Notes under the pieces: model-generated
Told to the model about the DNA's origin: nothing
The model's database searches: none
Seen by the model: only the letters and a program-made list of their open reading frames with translations
Part shown: positions 26,281-35,131 of the stretch, in pieces
Layout of the letters: the number at the start of each line of letters is the position of its first letter
How positions within the stretch are numbered: the stretch's first letter is position 1
From: Anoxynatronum buryatiense
Lineage (GTDB): Bacteria > Bacillota > Clostridia > Peptostreptococcales > Tindalliaceae
Length of the DNA: 64,000 nucleotides
Direction of reading: 5' to 3'
Assembly (NCBI RefSeq): GCF_900182905.1
Contig: NZ_FXUF01000009.1
Coordinates: forward strand, 99,148-163,147
Position numbers and translations under genes: made by a program

Positions 26281-27132
26281 CTAAATACGTTCTTTGATGA
26301 AGGTGCCTTCGTCCAGATCCTGGAATGCCTGATCCAGTTCTTCTCTGGTATTCATGACGATGGGGCCTCCCCAGGCTATGGGTTCATTGAGCCGCGGGCC
26401 CGAAAGAAGAATGAATCGCAACGGTTTCTCACCTGTGGTGACTTTCATCTGTCTGCCGTTCTCAAAAAGCAGGGTATTCCTGGCACCTGTGATTTCGCCG
26501 GAATCCGGATCAAAACACCCTTCCCCTGAAAAAATATAGGTGTAAAGGGTGTTATCGGGCTCTGTATCCAACACCCAGGTGCTTTGTGGAGGCATGGTCA
26601 CATCAATGAACCGGGGCTTGATGTATCTGCCTTCAAAGGCTCCGCTGGTTCCCCGGTAATCACCGGCAATGACACGCACGTCACATCCCTGGTCTTCCAA
26701 CAGGGGTACGTTTTTTGACAGAATATCCCCATAGGCGGGAGTGGTCATTTTGTCCTTTGCCGGGAGATTCAGCCAGATCTGCACTCCCACCATGCGCCCC
26801 GGCGGCTGGGGCATTTCCTGATGAATAATACCACTGCCGGCAGTCATCCACTGACAGTCCCCATCATAAATGTTGCCTTTGTTTCCCAGACTGTCGCCGT
26901 GTTCCACGTTTCCTTCCAGCAAATAGGTAATGGTTTCAATCCCCCGGTGGGGATGCCAGGGAAACCCTTTCACATACTCCTCCGGCTTATCATTGTCAAA
27001 GGCATCCATCATCAAAAACGGATCAAAGTCAGAAGCATCCCGGTTGCTGAAAACCCGCACCAGCTTCACGCCGGCGCCATCACTGGCATCTCTTCCCCTG
27101 ACCACTCTTTTAACACTGCGATATGAATTCAT
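26281..27132 (-). CDS. Pirin-family protein
   Basis: 283 aa bicupin. The N-terminal cupin carries the pirin metal-site pattern FPWHPHRGIETITYLLEG and, 40 residues on, GIIHQEMP, giving the usual His-His-His-Glu iron site. LMLDAF-like FLMMDAFDND and the C-terminal GPRLNEPIAWGGPIVMNTREEL are also typical. Bacterial pirins can act as quercetinases or redox-responsive regulators, so the role here is open. The ATG follows GGGAGGCGCTGAA. It is upstream of nfo in a probable two-gene unit. Confidence 0.93.
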   Translation of the reverse strand: MNSYRSVKRVVRGRDASDGAGVKLVRVFSNRDASDFDPFLMMDAFDNDKPEEYVKGFPWHPHRGIETITYLLEGNVEHGDSLGNKGNIYDGDCQWMTAGSGIIHQEMPQPPGRMVGVQIWLNLPAKDKMTTPAYGDILSKNVPLLEDQGCDVRVIAGDYRGTSGAFEGRYIKPRFIDVTMPPQSTWVLDTEPDNTLYTYIFSGEGCFDPDSGEITGARNTLLFENGRQMKVTTGEKPLRFILLSGPRLNEPIAWGGPIVMNTREELDQAFQDLDEGTFIKERI

Positions 27133-27253
27133 TTCAGCGCCTCCCTCAGGCTTTTGTTAATTTTAACTTTCGCACATTCTTTCTGTTTCATACCCGTTGT
27201 CCCTAATTTTAACCTGGCTCTCAACAGTGTCATCTGCCATAAAGCATTATTAT

Positions 27254-27290
27254 AAAACAAAACCTCTGTTTCCCGCAGGAACAGAGGCTT
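27254..27290 (-). terminator. Intrinsic terminator after the small peptide gene
   Basis: Minus strand CCTCTGTT and AACAGAGG arms, extended by CC/GG, followed by TTTTGTTTT. It lies 70 bp past the 63-aa ORF, in a stretch (27133-27361) with nothing else. Confidence 0.8.
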
Positions 27291-27361
27291 AAAAGGCTTT
27301 TTCATGGTGAACGTCTACAACATCAGTCAGTTGCCGCGTTCGTCTCTTCCGGTTAATAAAG

Positions 27362-27553
27362 CTACCCCACAAAAATCATCACCAGTCGGACAAACAGGTT
27401 GACGCAGGCAATAATTAAATCTGACAGCCAACCGGCTGCCTCCGACGTCGAATCGGTCGCGGCACTTACCGGGTTCATCGTTAACATCATGCTCACTGTT
27501 GTGATCAACATACCGACGGATAGGCGCTTCACCCTATTGCATTTCATCTTCAT
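27362..27553 (-). CDS. Small signal-peptide-bearing protein, unknown function
   Basis: 63 aa. Support for a real gene: AAGGAGAATGAAG directly before the ATG, a textbook signal peptide (basic start KMKCNRVKR, hydrophobic core, cleavage-like VSAAT near residue 32) and its own terminator downstream. The mature part is a short amphipathic or membrane segment (WLSDLIIACVNLFVRLVMIFVG). It may be a small membrane peptide, a peptide pheromone precursor or an accessory to the two-component genes 80 bp upstream. No family recognised. Confidence 0.6.
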   Translation of the reverse strand: MKMKCNRVKRLSVGMLITTVSMMLTMNPVSAATDSTSEAAGWLSDLIIACVNLFVRLVMIFVG

Positions 27554-27631
27554 TCTCCTTTTCTTTCCCGTATATCACCAGACTTCTATTTCATTCTATC
27601 ATACTTGTGGCAGTCTAAACAAAAACTAAAC

Positions 27632-28759
27632 TCATTTTTCCTGTTTTGCCTGAAAGTGGGCTATTTTATCCCGCAGCGACTTGCTGGGTGTTTCTCCCAA
27701 ATCCTGGAAGAAAAGCTCTTTCACATACTGGTAATGCGCCCTGACTGCCGGCCAGTTATCTTGCATGATGAATATATCCATGAGTTTTTCATGGTTCTTT
27801 TCCTCATAGGGATCTACCTGAAGGAGGCAACGAAGGATTTGTGCCGCTTCCTTCAGTTCTTTCTTTTCAAGCAGATCGTCAATGAGGCCCCGAAGTGCTT
27901 CCAGGTATTCCTGTTCGTAACGGGTGCGCTTTTCTTCTGCCCAGGGGTAATCATCTTCCTCGCAATAGGCTCCCTGGTAAATAGCCGCAATTCGTTTGTT
28001 GCGATCCAACTGGTTTTCTGTGGTTCCCATCAACTGCTTTTGCTGCTCAAATGCTGCCTCATCACTGTCAACCAGATCCATTCGAAGTCGATAGGCACCA
28101 TTCAAACGTTCAAAACAGTTGGCCAGATTTCTTTCTTTCAGCGACTCCCGCAGGTAGTAACTGGTGGCGTGAAAGTTTTTCACTGCCCGATCCAAGTCCA
28201 TTTCCGGCCAAAGAGTGTCCAAAATCACGTCCCGGGACACTGGCTTTCCCTGATGATGGTGTAAAAAAGCCAGCAGTTCTCTGGCCTTCGCCGTTCGCCA
28301 ATTGAAATATACCGGTGAATCTTCACCGGTATGGCACCGAAACCGACCGAAGCTGCGAATGGATAAAACCGGCGGCGTCTCAGGAGGTTTGTGTGCTTCG
28401 CGTCTCAGCCGGATCAGTTCCAGCTGGCGTGCCACTTCATCAAGTGAAACAGGTTTCAGCAGGTATCCAATGGCGTGGGCCCGATAAGCTTCCAGTGCGT
28501 AGTGGTCATGGGCTGTCACCATCACCACATCCAGCATCGGATTCACCTCCTGCAATTTTTCTGTCAGTTCCAGCCCGTTCATCCCGGGCATTTCAATATC
28601 GATAAACGCTACGGCGGCTCCATCAATGACTGCGTTTTTCAGCGCTGCCTCCGGATTCGTGTATGCCGCCGCCAGCGTGACCATTCCCGTTTTGGCCAAT
28701 AATCCGCTGAAACGCTTAACAGACATGGGTTCATCATCCACGATAATGACTCTTAGCAT
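27632..28759 (-). CDS. Response regulator with winged-helix and BTAD domains (SARP-like)
   Basis: 375 aa. The receiver domain (about 1-120) has the acidic pair DDEP, phospho-acceptor FIDIEMPGMNG (near Asp 54), VMVTAHD and the conserved Lys in LLKPVS. An OmpR-like winged helix follows (about 135-235; LLAFLHHHQGKPVSRDVILDTLWPE), then a TPR-like bacterial transcriptional activator domain (about 240-370). ATG 28759 (MLRVIIVDDEP) follows GAGGAGTGAGCAG and lies 11 bp after the kinase stop. The 46 codons upstream in frame only overlap the kinase gene. It is the obvious partner of the double kinase. Confidence 0.92.
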   Translation of the reverse strand: MLRVIIVDDEPMSVKRFSGLLAKTGMVTLAAAYTNPEAALKNAVIDGAAVAFIDIEMPGMNGLELTEKLQEVNPMLDVVMVTAHDHYALEAYRAHAIGYLLKPVSLDEVARQLELIRLRREAHKPPETPPVLSIRSFGRFRCHTGEDSPVYFNWRTAKARELLAFLHHHQGKPVSRDVILDTLWPEMDLDRAVKNFHATSYYLRESLKERNLANCFERLNGAYRLRMDLVDSDEAAFEQQKQLMGTTENQLDRNKRIAAIYQGAYCEEDDYPWAEEKRTRYEQEYLEALRGLIDDLLEKKELKEAAQILRCLLQVDPYEEKNHEKLMDIFIMQDNWPAVRAHYQYVKELFFQDLGETPSKSLRDKIAHFQAKQEK

Positions 28760-28770
28760 CTGCTCACTCC

Positions 28771-31770
28771 TCACTGTCTTGGAATCAGAAAACGAATGCA
28801 GGTGCCTTTTTCTGGTTGACTGCTCACCTGCAGCCCCTGCCCATAAAGACGGTTTAACCGGGTTTGAATGTTGCAGAGCCCTACACTTTTTCCGCAAAGT
28901 GACTGATTCATGGCCTGGTGCAAGACTCGGATGTCAGCACCGACACCATTGTCGCTGACTTCCACCAAATAACCCGACTCCTGTGCCATCACCTTGACCG
29001 ACACTTCTCCTCCTTCCCGCCGGGGACAGATCCCATGCCGAATGGCATTTTCAACCAGCGGCTGAATCACCAGAGGGGGGAGTCGCAGGCAGACCGATTC
29101 TTCAATTTGGTATGTCACTGCCACCTGGGGAAACCGGGCCTGTTCAATTTCTGCGTAGGCTTTTGTCAATTGCAGCTCTTGCTCCAGGGTGATGGTTTGC
29201 TGTAAATTATCGAAGGCAAGGCTGCCTCTGAGATAGGTGGAGAGGGATAAAATCAGCCTGCCGGCTTTTTCACTTTCCACTTCACAATAGGCGGCGATGG
29301 TGTTCAGTGCATTATAAAGGAAGTGAGGCTTGATCTGCGCTTGAAGAAACGCAATTTCTGCCGCCATGGCTTTTTCCACCGATTTTTTCAAGTGCAGCAA
29401 TGTTTCAACCCGAGCCAGTAATTCCGATTCTTCAAATGGCTTGTGTAAAAAGTCGTTGCCTCCCACTTTAAAACCCTGATTCAACTCTGTCTCGCCATAA
29501 CGAGCCGTTAAAAAAATCACCGGAAGTTCAAAAGAAGTGAATCTTTCCCGGATTTTCTGGCAAAGCTCATACCCATTCATGAGAGGCATCATAATATCAA
29601 TAATGCACAGATCTGGTATTTCCGGGCCTTTCAAAAGCTCCAGCGCCCGGTGACCGCTTTCAGCTGCCACAACACTCATTTTTCTCAAAGCCAGTATGTT
29701 CATAAGCGACTGCCGGTTCACCGGTTCGTCGTCCACCACCAGCACTGTAAATTCACCCTGTTGGATGAGGTTTGTTTCAGAACCGATCAGGGGTTCCACG
29801 TAGAAGTCGGTCATGTTCTCCTGCCCTGTCAAAGCAGCATGATCAACTGCCTGCTCCAACCGTTCCTGCGATCCCTGCAGTCGTGCCAATGGCAGCGTAA
29901 AGGTGAAGGTGGTCCCTTGACCTACCGCAGAACGCACCTGAATCGTGCCGCCGTGAAGTTCCACCAGTTGACGGGTAATGGGCAGCCCCAGCCCGGCCCC
30001 GGTATATTCTCTCTCCGGTGAGAACCCTGCCTGCTCATAGTATTCAAACAGATTGTCCTGTCGTTCTTCTGGAATTCCAATGCCTGTATCTGCCACCGTA
30101 AGCTTTACCATGTCGTCCTGCTGTTCGCCGGAAACGGTGATACTTCCCTTCTCAGTGTAGCGGAGAGCATTGCCTATGAGATTGAAGAAGATCTGGCTCA
30201 AACGATTTTCATCTGCCAGTACCATTCGGCTGTGGGGGGATATCTGATTCACCAGCTGAATTCCCCGGTGTTCTGCCTGATGACGAAAAAGGTCCATTAC
30301 CAGGCGAATACTGCTGTGAAGGTCAACGGGCCGTAAATGGAGCCGAAGATCATGGTGCCGAATGCGTGAAAAATCCAGAATATCATTCACCAGCGCCGCC
30401 AGCCGCCGGGCGCTGAGACGTACCAGCATTAAGTTCTGTCTCTGATCAGGTGTCATGGGGCCGCCGATCCCTTTCAAAAGGGATTCCACAATGCTGATGA
30501 TTCCATTAAGGGGTGTTCGCAGTTCGTGGGATGTGTTGGCCAGAAACTCATCTTTCAACTTGTCCAGTCGACGGTTCTTTTCTTCTGCTTCACGACGTTC
30601 AGTGATATCTGTGACAAAACATTCCAGGGCGCTCACCCTGCCAATGTCATCCAAAATTACCCGCCCCTGTTCCCAGACCCACTTTGTCTCACCTTCAGCG
30701 GTAACAATGGGGTATTCGCTGCGAAAAGCCTTTTTTTCCCGCATCATCTGAAGCCATTTTTCCCAGAGTTTTTCCCGGTACTCCGGCAGAATAATTCCCC
30801 TGGGTAAAATCAGCTCCTTCAACGACTGATTGGTTCCTTTCAGCATATGAGCGGGATAACCCGTCAGATCAAAACATCCTTCTGAAATGTAGGTCATCTG
30901 CCACATATCCTGAAGGTATTCGCATCGGTATGCCATTCCCGGCAGGTTGGACAAGAACACTGATTTGCTGTGTTCGCTGATTTTCAGTGCTTCAATGGCT
31001 TCTTGCTGGGCCGTGACATCCCGGTGGGTTCCAATGGCTCGCATCGGCTCACCTGTTTCCGACCATTCTACAGGTTTTCCAATGGAAGAAAACCACCGGA
31101 AAGTGCCATCCCGGCACCGCATCCGAAAAAGGACACTGAACTGCGGCGCTTTCCCTGTCGAAAAGCACTGAAACTGTTCCACTATTTTCTCCCGGTCATC
31201 TGCATGCACAAAGGTGAGAAAGCCGTTGAGGCTGAGGTCTACTTCATGACGCTGGTATCCCAAACGTTCCAGCCAGTTATCGGTGACATCAGTATCATCC
31301 GACTTGAGATCCCAATCCCAAACACCGTCGCCGCTGTTTTCCAGGGCAATCTGAAACCGTTCTTCACTGGCCTTCAACTCCCGGGCTGCCTGTTGTTTTT
31401 CCGTGATATCCTCCACAATGGCCACCACTTCCCAACTGCCCTTTTGTGGTTCGCCGGTCGGGGCAAAAAGAACCCGCAAGAAGCGTTTCTTTCCACCTGC
31501 CACCGAGGTATATTCACCTTCGAAAGAAGCCATATTGCCAGCCAGTGCCTGTCGGACCGCCGACACGTATGCATCATTCTCCAGGGTAAGGGCGTTGATG
31601 CCCAACACCTTTTCCCTTGGTGCTCCCACAATGACTCCCAGCTGATCATTGCAGTCTGTCACCACACCCTGGCGGTTTAGATGGAACATCCCCAGAGGTG
31701 CATGCTGAAACATCAGCCGGTATTTATTCAGTTCTTCCTTCAACTGATGGATTTGCTGTGATGCATTCAC
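28771..31770 (-). CDS. Hybrid sensor kinase with two kinase modules around a receiver
   Basis: About 999 aa, soluble. There are three PAS domains (about 15-120, 130-255, 265-385), HisKA (NTSHELRTPLNG, about 400-460) and HATPase (about 505-620; GAGLGLPITRQLVELHGG). A receiver follows (about 670-785; VDDEPVNRQ, CIIDIMMPLMNG, LHKPF), then a second, LytS-type module: IKPHFLYNALNTI with its own phospho-His (about 800-880) and a terminal ATPase (about 895-995; NAIRHGICP, GVGADI). GTG 31770 has AAGGAGC 6 bp upstream. The next gene encodes its likely partner regulator. Two kinases of different families in one chain suggest a relay or dual input. Confidence 0.92.
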   Translation of the reverse strand: MNASQQIHQLKEELNKYRLMFQHAPLGMFHLNRQGVVTDCNDQLGVIVGAPREKVLGINALTLENDAYVSAVRQALAGNMASFEGEYTSVAGGKKRFLRVLFAPTGEPQKGSWEVVAIVEDITEKQQAARELKASEERFQIALENSGDGVWDWDLKSDDTDVTDNWLERLGYQRHEVDLSLNGFLTFVHADDREKIVEQFQCFSTGKAPQFSVLFRMRCRDGTFRWFSSIGKPVEWSETGEPMRAIGTHRDVTAQQEAIEALKISEHSKSVFLSNLPGMAYRCEYLQDMWQMTYISEGCFDLTGYPAHMLKGTNQSLKELILPRGIILPEYREKLWEKWLQMMREKKAFRSEYPIVTAEGETKWVWEQGRVILDDIGRVSALECFVTDITERREAEEKNRRLDKLKDEFLANTSHELRTPLNGIISIVESLLKGIGGPMTPDQRQNLMLVRLSARRLAALVNDILDFSRIRHHDLRLHLRPVDLHSSIRLVMDLFRHQAEHRGIQLVNQISPHSRMVLADENRLSQIFFNLIGNALRYTEKGSITVSGEQQDDMVKLTVADTGIGIPEERQDNLFEYYEQAGFSPEREYTGAGLGLPITRQLVELHGGTIQVRSAVGQGTTFTFTLPLARLQGSQERLEQAVDHAALTGQENMTDFYVEPLIGSETNLIQQGEFTVLVVDDEPVNRQSLMNILALRKMSVVAAESGHRALELLKGPEIPDLCIIDIMMPLMNGYELCQKIRERFTSFELPVIFLTARYGETELNQGFKVGGNDFLHKPFEESELLARVETLLHLKKSVEKAMAAEIAFLQAQIKPHFLYNALNTIAAYCEVESEKAGRLILSLSTYLRGSLAFDNLQQTITLEQELQLTKAYAEIEQARFPQVAVTYQIEESVCLRLPPLVIQPLVENAIRHGICPRREGGEVSVKVMAQESGYLVEVSDNGVGADIRVLHQAMNQSLCGKSVGLCNIQTRLNRLYGQGLQVSSQPEKGTCIRFLIPRQ

Positions 31771-31863
31771 CTGGAAGCTCCTTCCTAACAAGACCACCTA
31801 TTTTTCCGACTCTTTTGATAGTGATGTCTCCATTATACCAGACGCCGCCAACTGTGAAACCAT

Positions 31864-31895
31864 GAAAAAACAGCCAGAATTAGATTTTGGCTGTT
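31864..31895 (-). terminator. Intrinsic terminator after the nucleoside phosphorylase gene
   Basis: Minus strand AACAGCCA and TGGCTGTT pair around an 11-base loop and are followed by TTTT. It separates the phosphorylase from the double-kinase operon. Confidence 0.85.
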
Positions 31896-31933
31896 CAGAC
31901 TTTATCAAACACATTCTTCGATGCTCCCTTGCT

Positions 31934-32677
31934 TTATAGTGCACTCTCGTCACAGGAATGGTAAAGGGCCTCCAGCGCCACCTTTATTTCTCTTTTTTCT
32001 CCCTCAGCAGCTGCGGTTGTTTCATCCACATACTCGCCCACGCCTTCTTTCACATCACCTTCGTAAAGCACCACATTGTTGAGAATAGCCGCTGCTTCAA
32101 CGCCCCTCAGCCGGGCAACTGTCAGCAGTGCTGCTGTTTCCATATCTGAGCCCAACACGCCCTTCCGGTTCCATTGAGCCATAAGGGCTGCCTCTTCATC
32201 AATGTAGAAGGAATCATGGCTGCGTACCAGACCACTGTGCCATGGAACAGACAGCTTACGGCAGGCATCTTCCAAAGCCATTGTCAGCCGGGGAGAGGCC
32301 ACTGCCGGGTATGCTTCCGGCACGTACATGCGAGAGGCACCGTCTTCCCGCACGGCCCCCTGGGCGATGATCAGATCACCAATGGCAATTCCCGGCTGAA
32401 CGGCACCTGCGCTGCCGATGCGAATCATGGTACGCACACCGCAAGCCGCCAGCTCTTCTACGGCAATGGCAGCAGAGGCACCACCAATGCCGGTGGAGGT
32501 CACTGTCACAGGCATCCCCCGGTAGGTGCCTGTAATAGTGCGAAACTCCCGGTTAAAAGCGATCTCTTTCCATTCATCCAGAAAATCTGCCACCCGCAAT
32601 ACCCGGGCCGGATCTCCCGGCAGAAGCACCTGGGGTGCCACCTGGTCTGGCTGGCAAAGAATATGGGGTTGTTTCAT
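31934..32677 (-). CDS. Uridine phosphorylase-like nucleoside phosphorylase
   Basis: About 247 aa of the PNP/UDP family, which cleaves nucleosides with phosphate. Seen: LLPGDPARV at the phosphate site, EFRTITGTYRG, VTVTSTGIGGASAAIAVEEL, IRIGSAGAVQPGI, and SDMETAALLTVARLRGVEAAAIL near the nucleoside-binding Glu-Met-Glu region. ATG 32677 (MKQPHIL) follows GAAGGAGGCC. The first 104 bp overlap the end of the phosphodiesterase gene in another frame. Uridine versus purine specificity is not certain; the sequence looks more like Udp than DeoD. Confidence 0.9.
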   Translation of the reverse strand: MKQPHILCQPDQVAPQVLLPGDPARVLRVADFLDEWKEIAFNREFRTITGTYRGMPVTVTSTGIGGASAAIAVEELAACGVRTMIRIGSAGAVQPGIAIGDLIIAQGAVREDGASRMYVPEAYPAVASPRLTMALEDACRKLSVPWHSGLVRSHDSFYIDEEAALMAQWNRKGVLGSDMETAALLTVARLRGVEAAAILNNVVLYEGDVKEGVGEYVDETTAAAEGEKREIKVALEALYHSCDESAL

Positions 32678-34670
32678 TGAGTTGGCCTCCTTCATTATTA
32701 ATCTTGTTGCCAGATGGTTTCTCCAAACTAAACATTTCCATAAGTTTTTCGAGTGGTGCTGGTTTGCAAAAATGGTAACCTTGATACAAATCGATCATAA
32801 AACCCTCAATCATTTCCAGTTGCTCTTTTTTCTCAACACCTTCAACCACAACCCGGATACCAAAGCTGTTAAACAACTCTGCTGTTTTTTTCATGATGGC
32901 ATATGTCTTCGGGTTTTGAAAATCATCAATGAATGATTTGTCAAATTTGACTTCATCAATTTCATGTTCAGATATGCGAAACAGTGAAGAGTACCCTGCA
33001 CCAAAATCATCAATTGATAACTGAAAACCCATTTTTCTGAGGGTGCTCAAAGTAAACTTCACTTTTTCGATATCGTTGAAAAGACTTGTTTCAGTAATTT
33101 CGAACACGATTCTTTGAGCCTCTAAAGCATGCAACTTTTTCTTAGCTGTCACATACTCAATAAACGCATCTTCCACCAGTTGATCAGCAGACAGATTAAT
33201 CGCAACGGTTCGCCCAGAAAAGAAAGCATGTTCTGAAACATCCCTGAAAACAGTATCAATCACCTGCCATGTAATGGGCCCCATGAGCCCTTTTTTCTCA
33301 GCCAGTGGAATGAACTCATTGGGAGCAATACATGTTGTCCCATCCTTCCATCGGATAAGGGCTTCAAAAGAGTTGATTTCAAGCTTTTTACTGTCATACT
33401 GTGGTTGGTAGAATACCTGGAAACGTTTCTTTTCAATGGCCTCCATCAGCTTTATCTCCAACGAAGTGGCGAATCTTTCTTTCTCATGATCATCTGAATG
33501 ATAATGGTAGATTGACGTGCTGGTATTTCTGGCCATTGACGATGCCGTTTCCAAAGCTCCATACAAGTCAGTACAGCAGTTTTCTGATGATGAGATCTCC
33601 TCCTTGGTTAAATAATACAATCCCATATAGGTTCTGATGGCCACCCCCTGAAATTTCATTGATTCAATGGTTGATTGAGTGGCCATGGCAAGATGGGTTG
33701 CTTCTTCAATACAATTCGTTTTGAAAATAATGATAAACTTGTCGGAATAGTATCTATAAACGGTTGTGTTGGTGGTATTAATCTCTATTAAAATCCTTGC
33801 CAGTTCCTGTAAAATCTGGTTTCCCCGGGCAAAGCCCAGGAGTTTGTTATAACTCATAAAGTCCCGAATATTTAACAGTCCCACATAACAGTTGTCGCCA
33901 TTTTCCAAAACGGCCTCTTCAAATGCAATTCTGTTGGGAATTCCCACCACTGCATCTTGATAGATGGCTTCTTTAAGTTTCCTGTTTTTACTTTTAATGG
34001 TTTGTTCCTGTTCTGTCAGCACACACATTTTGTGATTCAACTCTTCGTGATAATGCGAGATGTAAAATACAAAAAAACCCAGCATAACAAAGGTAAGCAG
34101 CCCCATGTTAAAGGTGTTGAAAAACAGGGGTTCAAAGTAATAGGAAAGTACCACTGCAGCAACAACGGAGGTGCTGGCAATGAAAAGAAAGTACAGGCCC
34201 ACATTATGCCTCATTCTATACTTAAAGAAGCCCTTATGCAAAAAACTGCCGGCTGCTACCAAAAAAACAACGGTGGATATATAGTACAGCATGTCAAAAC
34301 GATGCACCGGAATCACCGCAACAAACCCTGCCGCACCTGCAAACAGTTCTTTTCTTCTGCTGTAGAAATAAGAATGTTTTCGGTGATTAATGAGAACAAC
34401 GGAAGAAACCACAACCGTCACCAGGATGGCCATCGAGATATTCACCTGATATCTTGGCGAACTGTGAAAACCAAGAAAGGCATTAAGAAGAATCCCTTTC
34501 ATGAGTGCAGCGGCTGAAATCAGAACAGAAAAAGACGCCACCCCTATGATTTTGGGGATGAAATCATTGGCTGATTGACTGTCTTCAAAGATTTGTAAAG
34601 ATATGTACATATACATACTGATTGAAATAAGGATTGCCGCTATCAATAAGTATTGGAAATGTAACAGCAA
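32574..34670 (-). CDS. Seven-helix membrane c-di-GMP phosphodiesterase with degenerate GGDEF
   Basis: 698 aa. About seven TM helices (5-215) precede a coiled coil, a GGDEF-like domain (about 240-395) whose active-site loop reads YYSDKF, hence catalytically dead, and an EAL domain (about 415-660). EAL residues are complete: EALIR, AINLSADQL, FEITETS, DDFGAGYSS, KFDKSF, VVEGVE, LYQGYHF. TTG 34670 follows AGGAGG by 7 bp. After the EAL domain the frame runs on for about 35 low-complexity residues (PGGTPGASAGRSGPGIAGG) through the start of the phosphorylase gene, a 104-bp overlap. Codon use is visibly more AT-rich than in neighbours. Confidence 0.88.
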   Translation of the reverse strand: MLLHFQYLLIAAILISISMYMYISLQIFEDSQSANDFIPKIIGVASFSVLISAAALMKGILLNAFLGFHSSPRYQVNISMAILVTVVVSSVVLINHRKHSYFYSRRKELFAGAAGFVAVIPVHRFDMLYYISTVVFLVAAGSFLHKGFFKYRMRHNVGLYFLFIASTSVVAAVVLSYYFEPLFFNTFNMGLLTFVMLGFFVFYISHYHEELNHKMCVLTEQEQTIKSKNRKLKEAIYQDAVVGIPNRIAFEEAVLENGDNCYVGLLNIRDFMSYNKLLGFARGNQILQELARILIEINTTNTTVYRYYSDKFIIIFKTNCIEEATHLAMATQSTIESMKFQGVAIRTYMGLYYLTKEEISSSENCCTDLYGALETASSMARNTSTSIYHYHSDDHEKERFATSLEIKLMEAIEKKRFQVFYQPQYDSKKLEINSFEALIRWKDGTTCIAPNEFIPLAEKKGLMGPITWQVIDTVFRDVSEHAFFSGRTVAINLSADQLVEDAFIEYVTAKKKLHALEAQRIVFEITETSLFNDIEKVKFTLSTLRKMGFQLSIDDFGAGYSSLFRISEHEIDEVKFDKSFIDDFQNPKTYAIMKKTAELFNSFGIRVVVEGVEKKEQLEMIEGFMIDLYQGYHFCKPAPLEKLMEMFSLEKPSGNKINNEGGQLNETTPYSLPARPGGTPGASAGRSGPGIAGGRFSG

Positions 34671-35131
34671 TTTTCATCCTCCTACCGGCTCACTCCTGCA
34701 TTCGCCCAGTATTATTCAGATTGTATTTTAAATATGTGTTGAGACAAATGTTAGATTCATTGAGGTCTTTGGAAGAATAAGTCTTTGATCTCAGGAAAAG
34801 GAAAATGCCCTGTTGAAGGGTTTGGCAAACACGCTCATTGAAGCATCTCTGATTGCCTCAGAATAGTGATGTTTCTGTTTTTACTAACCTATATTGTAAC
34901 ACAGACTATGGTGTTTTTATCAAAAACTTCAACTTCACCCGCTTCTTTTTTCTCTTCCTGTTTTGCGACAGCTAAACACGTTCATTAACCCTTGCCACAA
35001 TGAATCAACATACTCAACCCCATCATGGCACCACCAAAAAAGACACCCGATCAACAGCGCTTCATGCAACAGTCGCCGTTGATCGAGTGATTTGGACTAC
35101 TCATTCAAATTCTACTCATTCAAATTACGCT
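34671..35131. other. 461-bp intergenic region without a gene
   Basis: No convincing ORF. It contains a probable slipin terminator (35035-35085) and a 15-bp direct repeat CTACTCATTCAAATT with an adjoining partial copy around 35096-35125. A minus-strand TACAAT with a distant TTGATA lies around 34900, at most a weak promoter for the phosphodiesterase. Confidence 0.6.
35035..35085 (-). terminator. Probable terminator of the slipin/NfeD unit
   Basis: Minus strand CGATCAACGGCG pairs imperfectly with GCGCTGTTGATCG around a short loop; six T follow after a few bases. Spacing to the T-run is looser than ideal. Confidence 0.55.

Noticed and set aside
28760..28897. 46-residue N-terminal extension of the BTAD response regulator
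   Set aside because: It only overlaps the kinase gene; the ATG at 28759 has a ribosome site and starts the receiver domain precisely.
30970..31680. 236-codon open frame on the plus strand opposite the double kinase
   Set aside because: Antisense shadow of PAS-coding sequence; no protein-like features.
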